A DNA stretch of 64,000 nt from Saccharomycodes ludwigii (lineage: Eukaryota > Ascomycota > Saccharomycetes > Saccharomycodales > Saccharomycodaceae). The translations under genes were made by a program, and so were the position numbers. Below the pieces are notes generated by a model, which saw nothing but the letters and a program-made list of their open reading frames with translations, ran no database searches and had not been told where the DNA came from. Of this stretch, positions 52,656 through 63,716 are shown one piece after another. The DNA lies in assembly GCF_020623625.1 (NCBI RefSeq), contig NC_060201.1, positions 2,284,664-2,348,663 of the forward strand, written 5' to 3'. Every line of letters begins with the position of its first letter. Position 1 is the first letter of the stretch.

Positions 52656-55600
52656 TCAACGATCAAACAATTCCATAAACTTTTCAATATTCTTTTTATC
52701 GGGGTTGAACTTGGTCAAAACATCAGACTCGTTGTTTTTTGATTCAACAAACACAAATCGGAATTTTAATTTTTCTTTTTCTTGTCTCATTCTATACGCT
52801 CTTATTCCATGGAACTTGTCTCGAAACTTTGAGACATTATACCTAGAACAAAGTAGTATAGCACTTTTGTTATCACATTTTACAATAATTTTTTCTTTCT
52901 TGTTTATCCTTCTGGTACCTGTCAACCAATTCTTTATTGTCACAATACCTTTGACCATACTAAATATTTCAGCTTCGGTTGAACTGATGCAACTTATAGT
53001 TGTCACTCCAGTCTTGGCTCCAACGATCAAGTTGTTCCAGTAAATTAAGTAACCATACTGACTTTTATAGTCTTCAGCATTGCTATGACTAGCATCTGAT
53101 ACTAATTTCAATTCACCATTGATAATATTTTCGTATTTCCACATTAATTTGTAATTGCTTGTATTATACACATAACTTAATAACTTCTTAGTTGTTTTCA
53201 AAATCTCGTCTGATGGATATAGCTGGTATCGTGATAGGAAGTTTACCGTGAACATAATATCGTATCTGTACTTCATAGCAACATAGTTTAATAAGCCTAT
53301 TGCTCTTTGCATAAATTTGTTTTTGGTTGCATAGTCTGTGATATTATCGATAATTTTGTCAGGAATCTTCAAATCTTTTACTATTGGTAATTCATTAACA
53401 CTGCTGTCAATATCAGCTACTAAGTTGCTGATCTTGCCCTGCAAATGCCCCATACACATTGACAAATGTGTACCAATCTTGTAATCTACTTGAATACCCA
53501 GAATATCATATTCTTCGCTACTACCATCGTTTATAACTTTTATTTCATAAAATTTGTTTAAGAATACTAAAACTTCCTTAAACATCGTATCATCGTTGGT
53601 TGTTATGATCATGTCATCAACAAACAAACCGATGATTATCATCTTGCTGTTCTCCTTTTTGATAAATATAGAAGACCAGTACTTTAGTAATTTAAAACCG
53701 TTGTCATTTAATTTTTTACATATCTCAACGTTCCATAAGTGACCGCTTTGTTTCAAGCCATATAAACTTTTCTTTAACTTCAAAACAGTATTTTTCTTTC
53801 TGTAAATACTTGGTGTGACAACATAGATATCTTCATCCAGTTTAGCATTCAAGTATGCTGCTTTGATATCTAGTTGGTATATCTTCAACTTATTGACAAA
53901 CGCTATATTCAAAATTAACATTAATCCATCATGTGATAGATTGGACGAACTCAAATCCCTATTAAATGTGGATTCGTCTTGCTCATCACCTCTTGCCACA
54001 ATCCGGCATTTATATTCACCGCTACGTTTCACATTGAACAAAATTAGTAATGGTACAATCTGTTTTTTATCAACAGTATCTACAGTTATCGTAGCATTCT
54101 TATCATAGGTGCCACTGTCTTCTAGGTTTTTCAATTCTTTTCGATACGCACTAATGTATTTATTTTTTATTTCTTTATTGGTGAGACCATATATCTCGTG
54201 CAAGTACAATGTGTCTCCAGTTGAATGTTTAACATCTGGAGTCACTTTAACACTTTTAACAGCACGGATAGCAACAACTTGTCTCAACATAACACGCTTT
54301 CTCTTATTAAATTTATTTGGGTGATCACTAATGTACTTAATGACCTCTTCCTCAGTCATTTTTCTTATCTTACCATCATCATTTATCTCCCAAGTATTGA
54401 TATTCACTTTGGCTGATTCTTCATCGGTATCATGCCCCATTTGATCATCACTTATGTCACTATCATCTTCTCGATCTCTTTTAGTGGCAGACCATTTGTC
54501 AGATAGGACTATACCTTCTGAGTTAGAATCAGAATTCTCATATTCTGGATCTTTTGCGTCATCAACGCTAGTTTCATTATCAGGATTTGTATCTTCTTGA
54601 TACTCTGAATCATTCACATCTTCAACACTAAATTCACTTTCAGAATCTGTACTAGATTCTTCTTCTGTACCACTTACAACATCAGTGCCAAACTTATTAT
54701 CAGAATTCACATTTTCCTCATTCTCTGTATTATTTCCAACATCAATGATAATTTCTGGTTCAGAATTTTCGTCACATTGACTATCATCAATTTTTTCTAC
54801 ACTATCATTGACAGTGGGAATTGGATTTATTGTTTCATTTGCAGTTACCTCATCATTATTATCCCTTTCATTAATGATAGGTACATATTCTTTTTTACTT
54901 AACTCTTCCTCAATTTGGTCATCATTTTCACTTTCCAACTCTGGAATAACTTCATTATTCTCTAATGATTCATCATTGTTTGCTAAATCTTCGATGAACC
55001 CGTCTATTGCAGTTTCTCTGCTTTGGTAATCGGTAAATGAATCGTATGCAATTTTAAAGCTTGAACTATCAATGACTCTTCTTAAGCTCTTAGCCCAGAC
55101 CTTGTATCCATACGAAGAGGTAGATGGTGATAAAATATAACCATCAATACCACGAGCACTTAGCTTATCATCTTCCTTTGAATGTAAAATGACATGTGTA
55201 CCAAATGGTAACAACTTAGCAATATCTAACTTGTCTACACCCAATAATTGTCGAGGTGACAATCCATGAGCATTGGACGCTGCGATAATACCATTTCTAA
55301 CATGACAACTATAACTAACCGCAAAAAACCACAATGACCTTGGTATGTTATCATTCAACATCAATGTCCTTGCATCATTCAACAGAGTGTAGTTCAATCT
55401 CTCAGCTACTCCATTAGCTTTAGAATCACCTTTGGTAGTAAATATTTGACGAATACCAAATTCTTGAAGATAATTTCTTACATCTTCATTTCTATATTCA
55501 TTCCCTTGATCAGAATGAATTACCTTGACAGTCTTTCCTAAATTCTTCTCAACATAAGGAATAAATTCTTGTAACACGTTCATAATAGCTTCAGCTGATT

Positions 55601-57347
55601 TGGACCTAAGTGGATAAACAAATCTAAACTTCGACTTCTCGTCAATAAATGTAATAAAACTGTTAGGATATCTAGGATTAATGTCTGGTACTGGACCAAA
55701 CAAATCAGAATGGAAATATTCTCCAGCATCATAGTGATCTTGATGACTGGCTCTGGATCCAATATAATGTTTCTTATACGTAGATTTGCCCTTCATACAG
55801 GAATCGCACTTGAAATCGTCAATACCAGTCCAATTAATATCATCATACTTGACACCAACTATAGAACCAATTTTTATACTTCTTTGTAAATCTTTCACAT
55901 TAATATGACCACACAACACATGGATGTGATATAAGTCAATCAATTTCTTGTTGCTTACATTCAATACATTCAATTTCTCAGGATAAACAATATACAATCC
56001 TGGGATATAAATCGAATCATCTTTCTCTACAACTTGACCTACCACATCTTTGGTATTAATATCATAGATACAGTTGTCTAATTCATTAACAACCAATCCA
56101 GCATTTTTTAAACTTGACCTACCAATCACCATTTGCTTGGTATCAACGGTTCCCAATGCCTCCAACTTGAACTCTTTGCCTCTAGATTTCAATATTAATA
56201 CACCAACATATGGCACATTAATTTTATTACCATTGAAATCTTCACAGAAGTGTTCAAAATTCTGCTTTGGATCATGTAACCATTCATTGGGAACAATTGT
56301 GGTCTCTGCACCAGTATCATACATAACATCTTTTATTTCATACTGATCGGTTTTTAAAACTTTCTTAACCAATCTAAGCCTAAGCGTACTCGACGGCGCA
56401 GTGTTTTCTCTCTCATTAACTAACTTAACTTCTTTAACTTTTTCTTCATTTTCTTTTTCTTTTTCCTTTTCTTTCAACTCAGGACAATCGGGTCTGATAT
56501 GTCCTTCTTGTTGACAATTATAGCAAACGGCAGGTTTATTGCTATTAACATTTTTAACAGAACCTTCATTGGATCCCTTATTGTAGGTACCATTTTTGTT
56601 ATCATAATTTTCCTTATTACGATAAACTTGTCTGGCAAACGGATCCTTATCAAATCTGCAGGCCATTGTAATTTCCTTTTCCTCTTCATCATAGAAGTTT
56701 GAGATAACTTCATAGATATCCTCAAAGTCAACATCTAACTTACCACGGTTTAGAAGCAAAATAATATCCTTAACCTTGTGATAACCCTTCTTCATGGAAG
56801 CAATAATTCTTCTCTTCATCTCGTATTCATTCATTTCACAATGGTGCTTCTTAGTTTTGGCTATCAGATTTCTTACATTGTTGATATACGTTGCCGCGCT
56901 AACACTACCATCATAATACAAGTTGGACCATTCACGAGTAATGTCCTTTATCTCTGATACATTTGTTTTGTCATGATTACCAGAGTCAATATCAATCAGA
57001 ATTTGCAAACCATCGCTTGAATCAAATCCCTCTGGAAAAAATTTTTTAAAATACAAAAAAAATTCACCTGCCATTTTTAACGTCTCTGGACCAAGGACGG
57101 ATTCAGCATCATTTTCAAGCAAACACCCTAAACCTTCACGTTTCATTCTAAATATAAACATTTTCATACCAGGAACGAAGTTACTCTTGTCCATACCCTT
57201 ATTATCAAAAGAGAGTATCAAATTATTGAACTTGTCGAGTACATCGTCCTTAGAAAGCATAACTGAATTCCCCCCAGTGTGAGTGCCATGTTCAGATGAA
57301 ACCTGATCTGAATTATTATTATTGTTGGAATTGTAGGGATGGGACAT
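52656..57347 (-). CDS. Ty1/copia Gag-Pol polyprotein, single frame
   Basis: 1563 residues without frameshift or stop. Gag ends in a CCHC zinc knuckle (CYNCQQEGHIRPDC, from residue 275) followed by a Lys/Glu run. Protease: DTGAETT with catalytic Asp344. Integrase: HHCC finger (HVLCGH ... CDSCMKGK) and D,D,E core (HSDLFGP, IHSDQGNEY, KANGVAERL). A long acidic linker follows (Asp/Glu/Asn/Ser-rich). RT: YQLDIKAAYLNA, KKSLYGLKQSGHLW and the catalytic FVDDM (about residues 1242-1246). RNase H: SSTEAEIF and KCDNKSA. All catalytic residues that I can check are present. The start is in the 5' LTR and the frame runs through the LTR end and primer-binding region. Most yeast Ty1-type elements separate Gag and Pol by +1 frameshifting; here they are fused, as in Ty5. 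Confidence 0.95.
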   Translation of the reverse strand: MSHPYNSNNNNNSDQVSSEHGTHTGGNSVMLSKDDVLDKFNNLILSFDNKGMDKSNFVPGMKMFIFRMKREGLGCLLENDAESVLGPETLKMAGEFFLYFKKFFPEGFDSSDGLQILIDIDSGNHDKTNVSEIKDITREWSNLYYDGSVSAATYINNVRNLIAKTKKHHCEMNEYEMKRRIIASMKKGYHKVKDIILLLNRGKLDVDFEDIYEVISNFYDEEEKEITMACRFDKDPFARQVYRNKENYDNKNGTYNKGSNEGSVKNVNSNKPAVCYNCQQEGHIRPDCPELKEKEKEKENEEKVKEVKLVNERENTAPSSTLRLRLVKKVLKTDQYEIKDVMYDTGAETTIVPNEWLHDPKQNFEHFCEDFNGNKINVPYVGVLILKSRGKEFKLEALGTVDTKQMVIGRSSLKNAGLVVNELDNCIYDINTKDVVGQVVEKDDSIYIPGLYIVYPEKLNVLNVSNKKLIDLYHIHVLCGHINVKDLQRSIKIGSIVGVKYDDINWTGIDDFKCDSCMKGKSTYKKHYIGSRASHQDHYDAGEYFHSDLFGPVPDINPRYPNSFITFIDEKSKFRFVYPLRSKSAEAIMNVLQEFIPYVEKNLGKTVKVIHSDQGNEYRNEDVRNYLQEFGIRQIFTTKGDSKANGVAERLNYTLLNDARTLMLNDNIPRSLWFFAVSYSCHVRNGIIAASNAHGLSPRQLLGVDKLDIAKLLPFGTHVILHSKEDDKLSARGIDGYILSPSTSSYGYKVWAKSLRRVIDSSSFKIAYDSFTDYQSRETAIDGFIEDLANNDESLENNEVIPELESENDDQIEEELSKKEYVPIINERDNNDEVTANETINPIPTVNDSVEKIDDSQCDENSEPEIIIDVGNNTENEENVNSDNKFGTDVVSGTEEESSTDSESEFSVEDVNDSEYQEDTNPDNETSVDDAKDPEYENSDSNSEGIVLSDKWSATKRDREDDSDISDDQMGHDTDEESAKVNINTWEINDDGKIRKMTEEEVIKYISDHPNKFNKRKRVMLRQVVAIRAVKSVKVTPDVKHSTGDTLYLHEIYGLTNKEIKNKYISAYRKELKNLEDSGTYDKNATITVDTVDKKQIVPLLILFNVKRSGEYKCRIVARGDEQDESTFNRDLSSSNLSHDGLMLILNIAFVNKLKIYQLDIKAAYLNAKLDEDIYVVTPSIYRKKNTVLKLKKSLYGLKQSGHLWNVEICKKLNDNGFKLLKYWSSIFIKKENSKMIIIGLFVDDMIITTNDDTMFKEVLVFLNKFYEIKVINDGSSEEYDILGIQVDYKIGTHLSMCMGHLQGKISNLVADIDSSVNELPIVKDLKIPDKIIDNITDYATKNKFMQRAIGLLNYVAMKYRYDIMFTVNFLSRYQLYPSDEILKTTKKLLSYVYNTSNYKLMWKYENIINGELKLVSDASHSNAEDYKSQYGYLIYWNNLIVGAKTGVTTISCISSTEAEIFSMVKGIVTIKNWLTGTRRINKKEKIIVKCDNKSAILLCSRYNVSKFRDKFHGIRAYRMRQEKEKLKFRFVFVESKNNESDVLTKFNPDKKNIEKFMELFDR

Positions 57348-57669
57348 TCTTTGTAGATTAATTGTGAAACTGTTATGTTGTAGTAAATGTATATACTTGA
57401 TTATAGTATTATTACTGAGTGTTCTCTTCTATTACTTATAATTATACAAAATATATAAGATGTATTTTATTTGTTCTATTTTCAATCTTCATTTTTTGTG
57501 TCCTTTATATATCATAAATTATATTTTCCAATTCGTTGTTCGCTCTATTTTTATTGTCACCTTAAATCCTGAATCGCGCCACCAAAATTTGACTGCGCCT
57601 CCTAAAATATGAAACATGTTTCAAACTTAATTGCTTAATTTAATTCCCTATTGGAATTTGGTTCCAACA
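57289..57669 (-). repeat. 5' LTR of complete Ty element
   Basis: 381 bases. It contains the likely promoter TATATAAAGGACAC (complement of 57498-57511), about 155 bases upstream of the Gag-Pol ATG, which itself lies inside this LTR at 57347, as the TYA start lies in the LTR of Ty1. Confidence 0.95.
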
Positions 57670-57794
57670 ATATCACTATATATTTTACCATCCTTTTCAA
57701 TGGTGATACGAGTGCCTTTACCGGCTATAGCTTGGGCAGGTTTTTCGTTAATTTTGCATTGGAAAACGTAGGACTTTTTATCAGTAGGAGTCAT
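57648..57794 (-). pseudogene. 5' coding fragment of an unidentified gene cut by the Ty element
   Basis: The minus strand reads 42 sensible codons from ATG at 57794 (MTPTDKKSYVFQCKINEKP..., then GKGTRITIEKDGKIY) up to the LTR border, then six codons of LTR and a TAG supplied by the LTR. The composition is that of a folded protein and GC content is higher than in the surroundings. I do not recognise it. Upstream, ATG at 57875 followed after 23 bases by GTAAGT (57852-57847) could be a tiny first exon, without a clear branch site. The remaining 3' part is not on the far side of the element. Confidence 0.5.
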
Positions 57795-59729
57795 TATTAT
57801 AAAACATGCTTTAAATTAATTACAAGAAAAAACATGTACTAGTGTTACTTACATCCCAATTGATGGTTTAGGCATTATTGGGAATAACTCTGTGTCTTAT
57901 AGTGTTTAGTTGCTATTTTATACATAATAATTAATTAAAAAAAAATAAAAAAAATAAAAAAAATAAAAAACAATTATGTAAATGGTTTATTGCTAAAGAT
58001 AAGATTTGTACTTAATTGTGATATATATTTTTTTTTATTTTATTTTTTTGCGCGTATAGAATTTAGGATAAAAAAAAGGAAAATAGAAATAAACGAGATG
58101 ACGAATATATCAGAATGTAACGCGTCGAGTCGCACATGATAAGAAATCGAGGCGTGTTTTGTCTCGGGCGAAGATTTAAAAAAAAAAAAAAAGGAAAAAA
58201 AAAAAATATAAACCAGAAATGAAAGCGAGTTGTCTTTTTTAACCACGTGATACATTTGATGTCAAAAAAAAAAAAAAAAAAAAAAAAAGCGAGCGCTTTA
58301 TATCAGTGTGAGTAATATTTTAATTGTACAAGGAGGTTGGATTGTAAATTGGATAAATAAATTGAACAAAAAAAAAAAAAGATAAATAAAAATAATTATA
58401 AAATTATATTACGACAGTTGTTACACATGTATGCACTAAATACAATCTATTTGGTAAAAAAATAAAAATAAATTATTTAATTAAAATTTATGTGAGTGAG
58501 TTATTGTTGGACACAGTGTATGATTATTTTTATTCAAGAACGTAACTTTTTTTTTTGGGCGAGTAGGATTTATTAAATTATTAATGGGGGTTATTTGTGT
58601 GTTAGAGCTGTAGCAGTGTTCCTTCTTCTTAGTTAGTTGTGTTTACCGCGCTGATCGGATTTGTTAAAAAAAAATAATATTTTTGTTTTTATTTCTCGTT
58701 TAGTAATTTATAGATTGGGAAAATAGGATCACGTGGATTATACAAAAAAAGAAATTTTGTTTCATTAAAAATTAATATTTACTTTTTGAAATTATTTATT
58801 AGGAGATACGCGCGATGGGATTAGATTGCTACTGCTGCACAATGAACATATAACAAGCAAACAAATACAATCAAGAAAATATACGACACAGTAATAAACG
58901 CGAAAAAAAATATTAATTGATCTCACAGAAAGCGACGCATTGAGAAGGCGTACAACTACCAAATAAAAAAAAAAAATTAAAAAAAAAGCGAGTTATTTAT
59001 ACGAGATTGGATTGGGCACCAAATATTTTCACGATGTAAAAGAAGCGGGTGGCAAATAAAGAAAAAGTTGTATTTCAATTAGCACATTACACAACTTGGT
59101 TACATTGATTATATTCATTATACAAAGTGTATAAGTAATAAGAAACAAGTAAAATACACAAAATAACAAGTAAATTAACATGAACCAAGAAGATTATTAG
59201 AGTTTACAACAATTTAAAATAAAAAAGACAGGGTTGATAGGTGGATTACATTATGGAGAGTGTTTGAAAGAAGAAGGAAAGATCACATTTTTTTTTATTT
59301 TTTTTTTTTAAATTTAGTCAGGATTTATTCGAACAAGTGAGTAAGTAAGTGATTGTAGTAGATATTTTGTTTTAGATTTTATTTTATTTGTTGTAATTAT
59401 TAGGATATTTGAGTTTTGAGTTGGGTTGTATTTGGTTGATCATGTTTAATGGTTTTCTGTGTGGGTGTGATTTCTTGAAAAAAATTTTTTTTCTTTTTTT
59501 CTTTTTTCTTTTTTTTTTTTTTTTTTTTTTTTTTTTCTGTTCGTCGATAATTTATGAAAATAATCATGTGACTGTTGTAGCTTAGTTCGTGTGTGTTCTT
59601 GCTTGATCACGTTGTGCTTTTTGCGCGGATCAGATTTGTTAAAAAAAAAATTTTTTTTTGTCGGATAACAAGTTATGTTTTTTTGCACGTGTAAGATTTG
59701 TTAAAAAAATAATTTTTTTTCTTTGGTTG
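57795..59729. other. AT-rich gene-free region right of the Ty element
   Basis: Contains many A/T tracts (58265-58288, 59504-59536) and three copies of a degenerate word, a G/C-rich start followed by GATTTGTTAAAAAAA (near 58652, 59623 and 59686). A CACGTG is present in CCACGTGAT (58243) and ATCACGTGG (58728). No gene is visible. Confidence 0.45.
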
Positions 59730-62700
59730 ATAAGTTATTAGAGTTGTTAAGAAATGATGAGTTGAGTTGTATGGATTATGCTTGGAATATAAATTTACAG
59801 GTTTATATTAGAGCTAGTGATTATCATTGATATGGCTGATTCTTTAATTAAAAGGCATATGATATGAGGAATGAATTGGATAATATACAAGATACAAGAA
59901 CACATTGGGTAAAAAAAACAAACAAAGAGACAAGGATATGATAATATTATTAGTGATAGTTATATTGAGAGGATAAGTGGAGTGTTTGACAAACAGGTTG
60001 GAGTTATAGTGGTGGATAATTGAGTTGAGTTGTGGAGAAAGTAGGATTTATTATTATTATTCTTTTTATTTTGTTAGGTGATGAGATATTTTGAAAGAGT
60101 TATTTTGATAGATGATATATTTAATAGATGCAATTATTATGAATGCTGGGATTAGAAATAGTATCAAAAGTATGATGGGATTAGAGTTAGGATTATAATT
60201 ATGATGGGAGTATTAGTATATTTATAGATATGAAGACGAGATTAGTATAATAGGATCAGAATTGAGATGGAATTACTAGAGTATTGGGATTATTTATTTA
60301 TTGAATTATAGATAGGGTGAGATTATTAGTTATATTATGATTACTACTGTACTTAGATTACAAGTGAGTTGTGAAGATTTATACATTTGAATTAGAAATG
60401 TATTTAGATGATAAGTGAGTTGGGATTGTGTATTGGGAGATGTGGGTATGTTAGGATTATGAATGAAATAAAAATTATATATTGGAGATATTTGGATTGA
60501 ATATGGTGAGGGATTCTAGATGGAGTATGATTAGAAGTATGTTTGAGTTATTGATATATTATTAGTATAATTGGAATTGGATTATAGATAGTGTGGAGTT
60601 ATTGGATATTGAGATTATAAAAACATATTGACCATGATACAAGGATTATTGATATATTTGGATAATTATTATACGGATAGTATAAGTATATTAGAATAGT
60701 TATTCTAATGAGATAATTATTAGATTTGGATTATGAATATATTTGAATAATTAGTATATTAATTTGACAAGTAGATTGGTATAACCATTGACATATATGG
60801 AATAGAAGTAGAGTTAGACAATAAAGATATTTGGAGGATAAGTATTGGATATGATTATAAATGTAGAATGAGACGACTAGGATATAGAGTATAAGAGTGG
60901 TGAGGCATGAGTATAAATGTTATTGAAATTATGAATATGAATATGAATATGAATGATTATTATAAATACAAATTGGGGATATGATTAGTAGAATGATTAT
61001 TAGAGTGAGACAATAAATATATATGGAGGATAATTATAGTGAGACATTCAGAGTATTATAGTTATGAGGATTTATTTTGATTATAAAGATGGATGGATGG
61101 TTATTATGACATTATTATAAATGTTATTAAGAATATGAATATTAATGAATCATTATTATACATATATATATGGAGGATTATTTGATTGAGGTTATCAATA
61201 TATATATATATATATGGTATGAGGATATGAATATAATAAATATATTATGATTATAAGATTAGTGGGATAATTATTATGAATGGATGGATGTTGATAAGTT
61301 ATTAGTTGATTTGAATCACTGATATATAGGGACTATGAGTGAATTGGGATAGTTATTTGATTGATAATAAAAGTATGTGGCTATAATTGATATATTTAGA
61401 TTATAAATATATATGGAATATAAATATAGCGAGAGGAATTATTATATGATGAGTGGTATAAGTATATATGAATTATAAATATAGTAGGAATAATTATTAT
61501 ATTATGAGTATAAGTATAATATGAATATAAATATAGTAGGAATAATTATTATATTATGTGTATAAGTATATTATAATTATGCGTTTATATTATAAATAAC
61601 CAAGTAATGTAAGTATATATGAATTATAAATATATATAGTATAGAAATATTATAATCAAAGTATAGTAAGATAATAAATATATGAGTTGTATAAGTATAT
61701 TATAATTATAATATATGTATTATTAGTATATGATAGTTATAAATATATAAGTAGTATATTATAATTATAAATATATAAGTAATATAAGTATATTATAGTT
61801 ATAAATATATAAGTGGTATAATTGAATAATTATTATATATAAGTAGTATAAGTATATTATAATCATAATATATAAGTAGTATAATTGAATAATTATTATA
61901 TATAAATTATAAATATAGTAGGGATAACTATTATAGATATAATATAAATAACTTTTTAAGATTATAAGTATAATAAGATATTTATAATATTGAAATTGGA
62001 AATATTATCGAGAGTATAAGTATGAATTAATAATTATGATGTATGGATAATAACAGTTGATTGATAAGTATTATATATAGGATATTATTACTATGATGAT
62101 ATTGGAAGAATATATATAGTATAAGAATATTATTGTGATTATGGATATTGGAAGAAGATTATAATTATAATGATATTATTATTATTGTTATAAATATATT
62201 ATGAATAATTATTATATAATGAGTATAAGAATACTATTGAGATTATAACTATAAGAGCAAGATATGTATTATATATGGATTAGAATTAGTATGTGAATTA
62301 TTATAAGGATATAGTTGTGAGTATAACTATAAGAGGAAGATGAGTATTATAATATTGTTGGTATTATTAATATGGAATTAAGATTATTAGTATAATGATA
62401 TTATTAATAGTATAGATATGAAATTAAGATTATTATTATAAAGATATTACTATTATTATGAACAAGAGAGTAAGATGATTATTATATATGGATTAGTATT
62501 ATAATAATAATATTGTTGGTATAATGAATATTGAAAGAAGATTATAATTATAAAAATATTATTATTATTATGAATATGAGGGTAAGATTATTATTGTATA
62601 TGGATTGCTATTATGAATGTGAGAGTAAGAGTATTATAAAGATATTGTTGGTATTATAACTAGAAGAAGGATATTATTATAATAATATTATTGGGGGTAA

Positions 62701-62898
62701 TTATGAATATGAGGGTAAGATTATTATTATATATGGATTGCTATTATAATTATAATGATAATATGGAATTAAGATGATAATTATATATGGATTACTGTCA
62801 TTATTAGAATATTATTGACATTATAAATATAAAAGTAAGATGATAATTATATATTGATTACTGTTATTATAAGAATATTGTTGGTGTTATGAATATAT
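59730..62898. repeat. C-depleted, G/A/T-only-like low-complexity tract
   Basis: Over more than 3 kb the + strand has very little C (I counted 14 C in 60001-60540, about 2.6 percent) while G is common. The sequence is built from recurring words such as GGATTA, TATTAT and AAGTATAT. Between about 62200 and 62900 a degenerate unit of roughly 100 bases can be followed (TATATGGATTACTGTTATTA, then GAATATTGTTGGTATTAT, then GAATATGAGGGTAAGAT). There is no coding potential on either strand. It looks like an old satellite or subtelomeric repeat. Confidence 0.7.
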
Positions 62899-63313
62899 TG
62901 GGAAAAATCGGGGTCACCGATTAAACCCGCCTTATTATTCAAGTTACTAGACATCTCAATATCTAATAGTTACTCTCTTATAATAATTGTTCGCTTCCCT
63001 CTTTATATAATTCCTAACTATATAATTATATAAAGAAATAATTTTAATTAATATATTCTTAATTCTTAGTTTTGTGTCCTTTATATACCTTGATTTCCCT
63101 GTTTCAATCAAGGTACACCAGTTCGGGTATATCGTCATAAATAGGGGCTTGAGTGTGTAATATGACGTCATCAAATTATTACCGATATAATTTCGGGATT
63201 ATTACCCCTAATTATTCGATAGTCCATATTAAACATTTATAATATTCCTTGCCGATAATCCATCGGGAAATAAACGGTTCAATTATTGGACAGACAATGT
63301 CAAATGTCCAACA
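62899..63313 (-). repeat. Solo-LTR-like insertion in the C-depleted tract
   Basis: About 415 bases of normal base balance within the C-poor tract. The minus strand begins TGTTGGACATTTGAC and ends CGATTTTTCCCA, i.e. TG...CA, and holds TATATAAAGGACACAAAA (complement near 63074-63090), the same core promoter as in the Ty LTRs at 52-58 kb, though the rest is different. It also includes TGACGTCA, a CRE-type palindrome (63162-63169). The five-base flanks (TATAT, ATAAT) do not match. Best read as a solo LTR of a second Ty1/copia family. Confidence 0.65.
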
Positions 63314-63716
63314 ATAATAATGTTGAGATTATAAATATATTAATTCATATATGTAGTATAATAATATTATTGTAGTTATTAATATGTTAGTTCATATATG
63401 TAGTACATATTTAATATAAAGATGATTAATGAGATTAGAAGTGGAAAATGATTGGGATTAGCAAGGTGGTATAAGTGGGAGTATATTTGGATGAATAATT
63501 GAGATGGAATTAGAAGATATTGGGGATAATTTGTACATTTTGATTATAATGGATGTGGGATAAATATATTGGTGAGAGTATAATGAGTTTGGATTAGAAA
63601 TATATGGACAGGGTTAAAAGAGATTGGGTGTGGGTATAAATATATATTGACGAGATTAGAAAGCATTTGTGGTAGAAATATATTGGGATAATTACGATAT
63701 GGTGAATATAAATATA
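63314..63716. repeat. Continuation of the C-depleted tract
   Basis: Same G/A/T-biased character as 59730-62898, which supports the view that the intervening LTR-like segment was inserted. No gene. Confidence 0.6.

Larger units (their letters stand above)
52263..57669 (-). mobile_element. Complete Ty1/copia LTR retrotransposon
   Basis: 5407 bases with two 381-base LTRs (52263-52643 and 57289-57669), each TG...CA, differing at about four positions, and one open Gag-Pol frame. Domain order Gag, protease, integrase, RT, RNase H is that of Pseudoviridae (Ty1/copia). A polypurine run (AAATGGGG) adjoins the 3' LTR on the coding strand. After the 5' LTR a TGG begins a putative primer-binding site; it does not match the usual initiator-tRNA-Met site and the primer was not identified. 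Flanking five bases are ATATT (left) and ATATC (right), so the target duplication is only 4 of 5. It appears structurally intact and young. Confidence 0.95.

Noticed and set aside
58150-58252. Possible point centromere: ATCACGTG (minus) with an adjoining AT-rich block
   Set aside because: The CDEI-like box and AT-rich block are good, but no TTTCCGAAA-type CDEIII is found at the expected distance.
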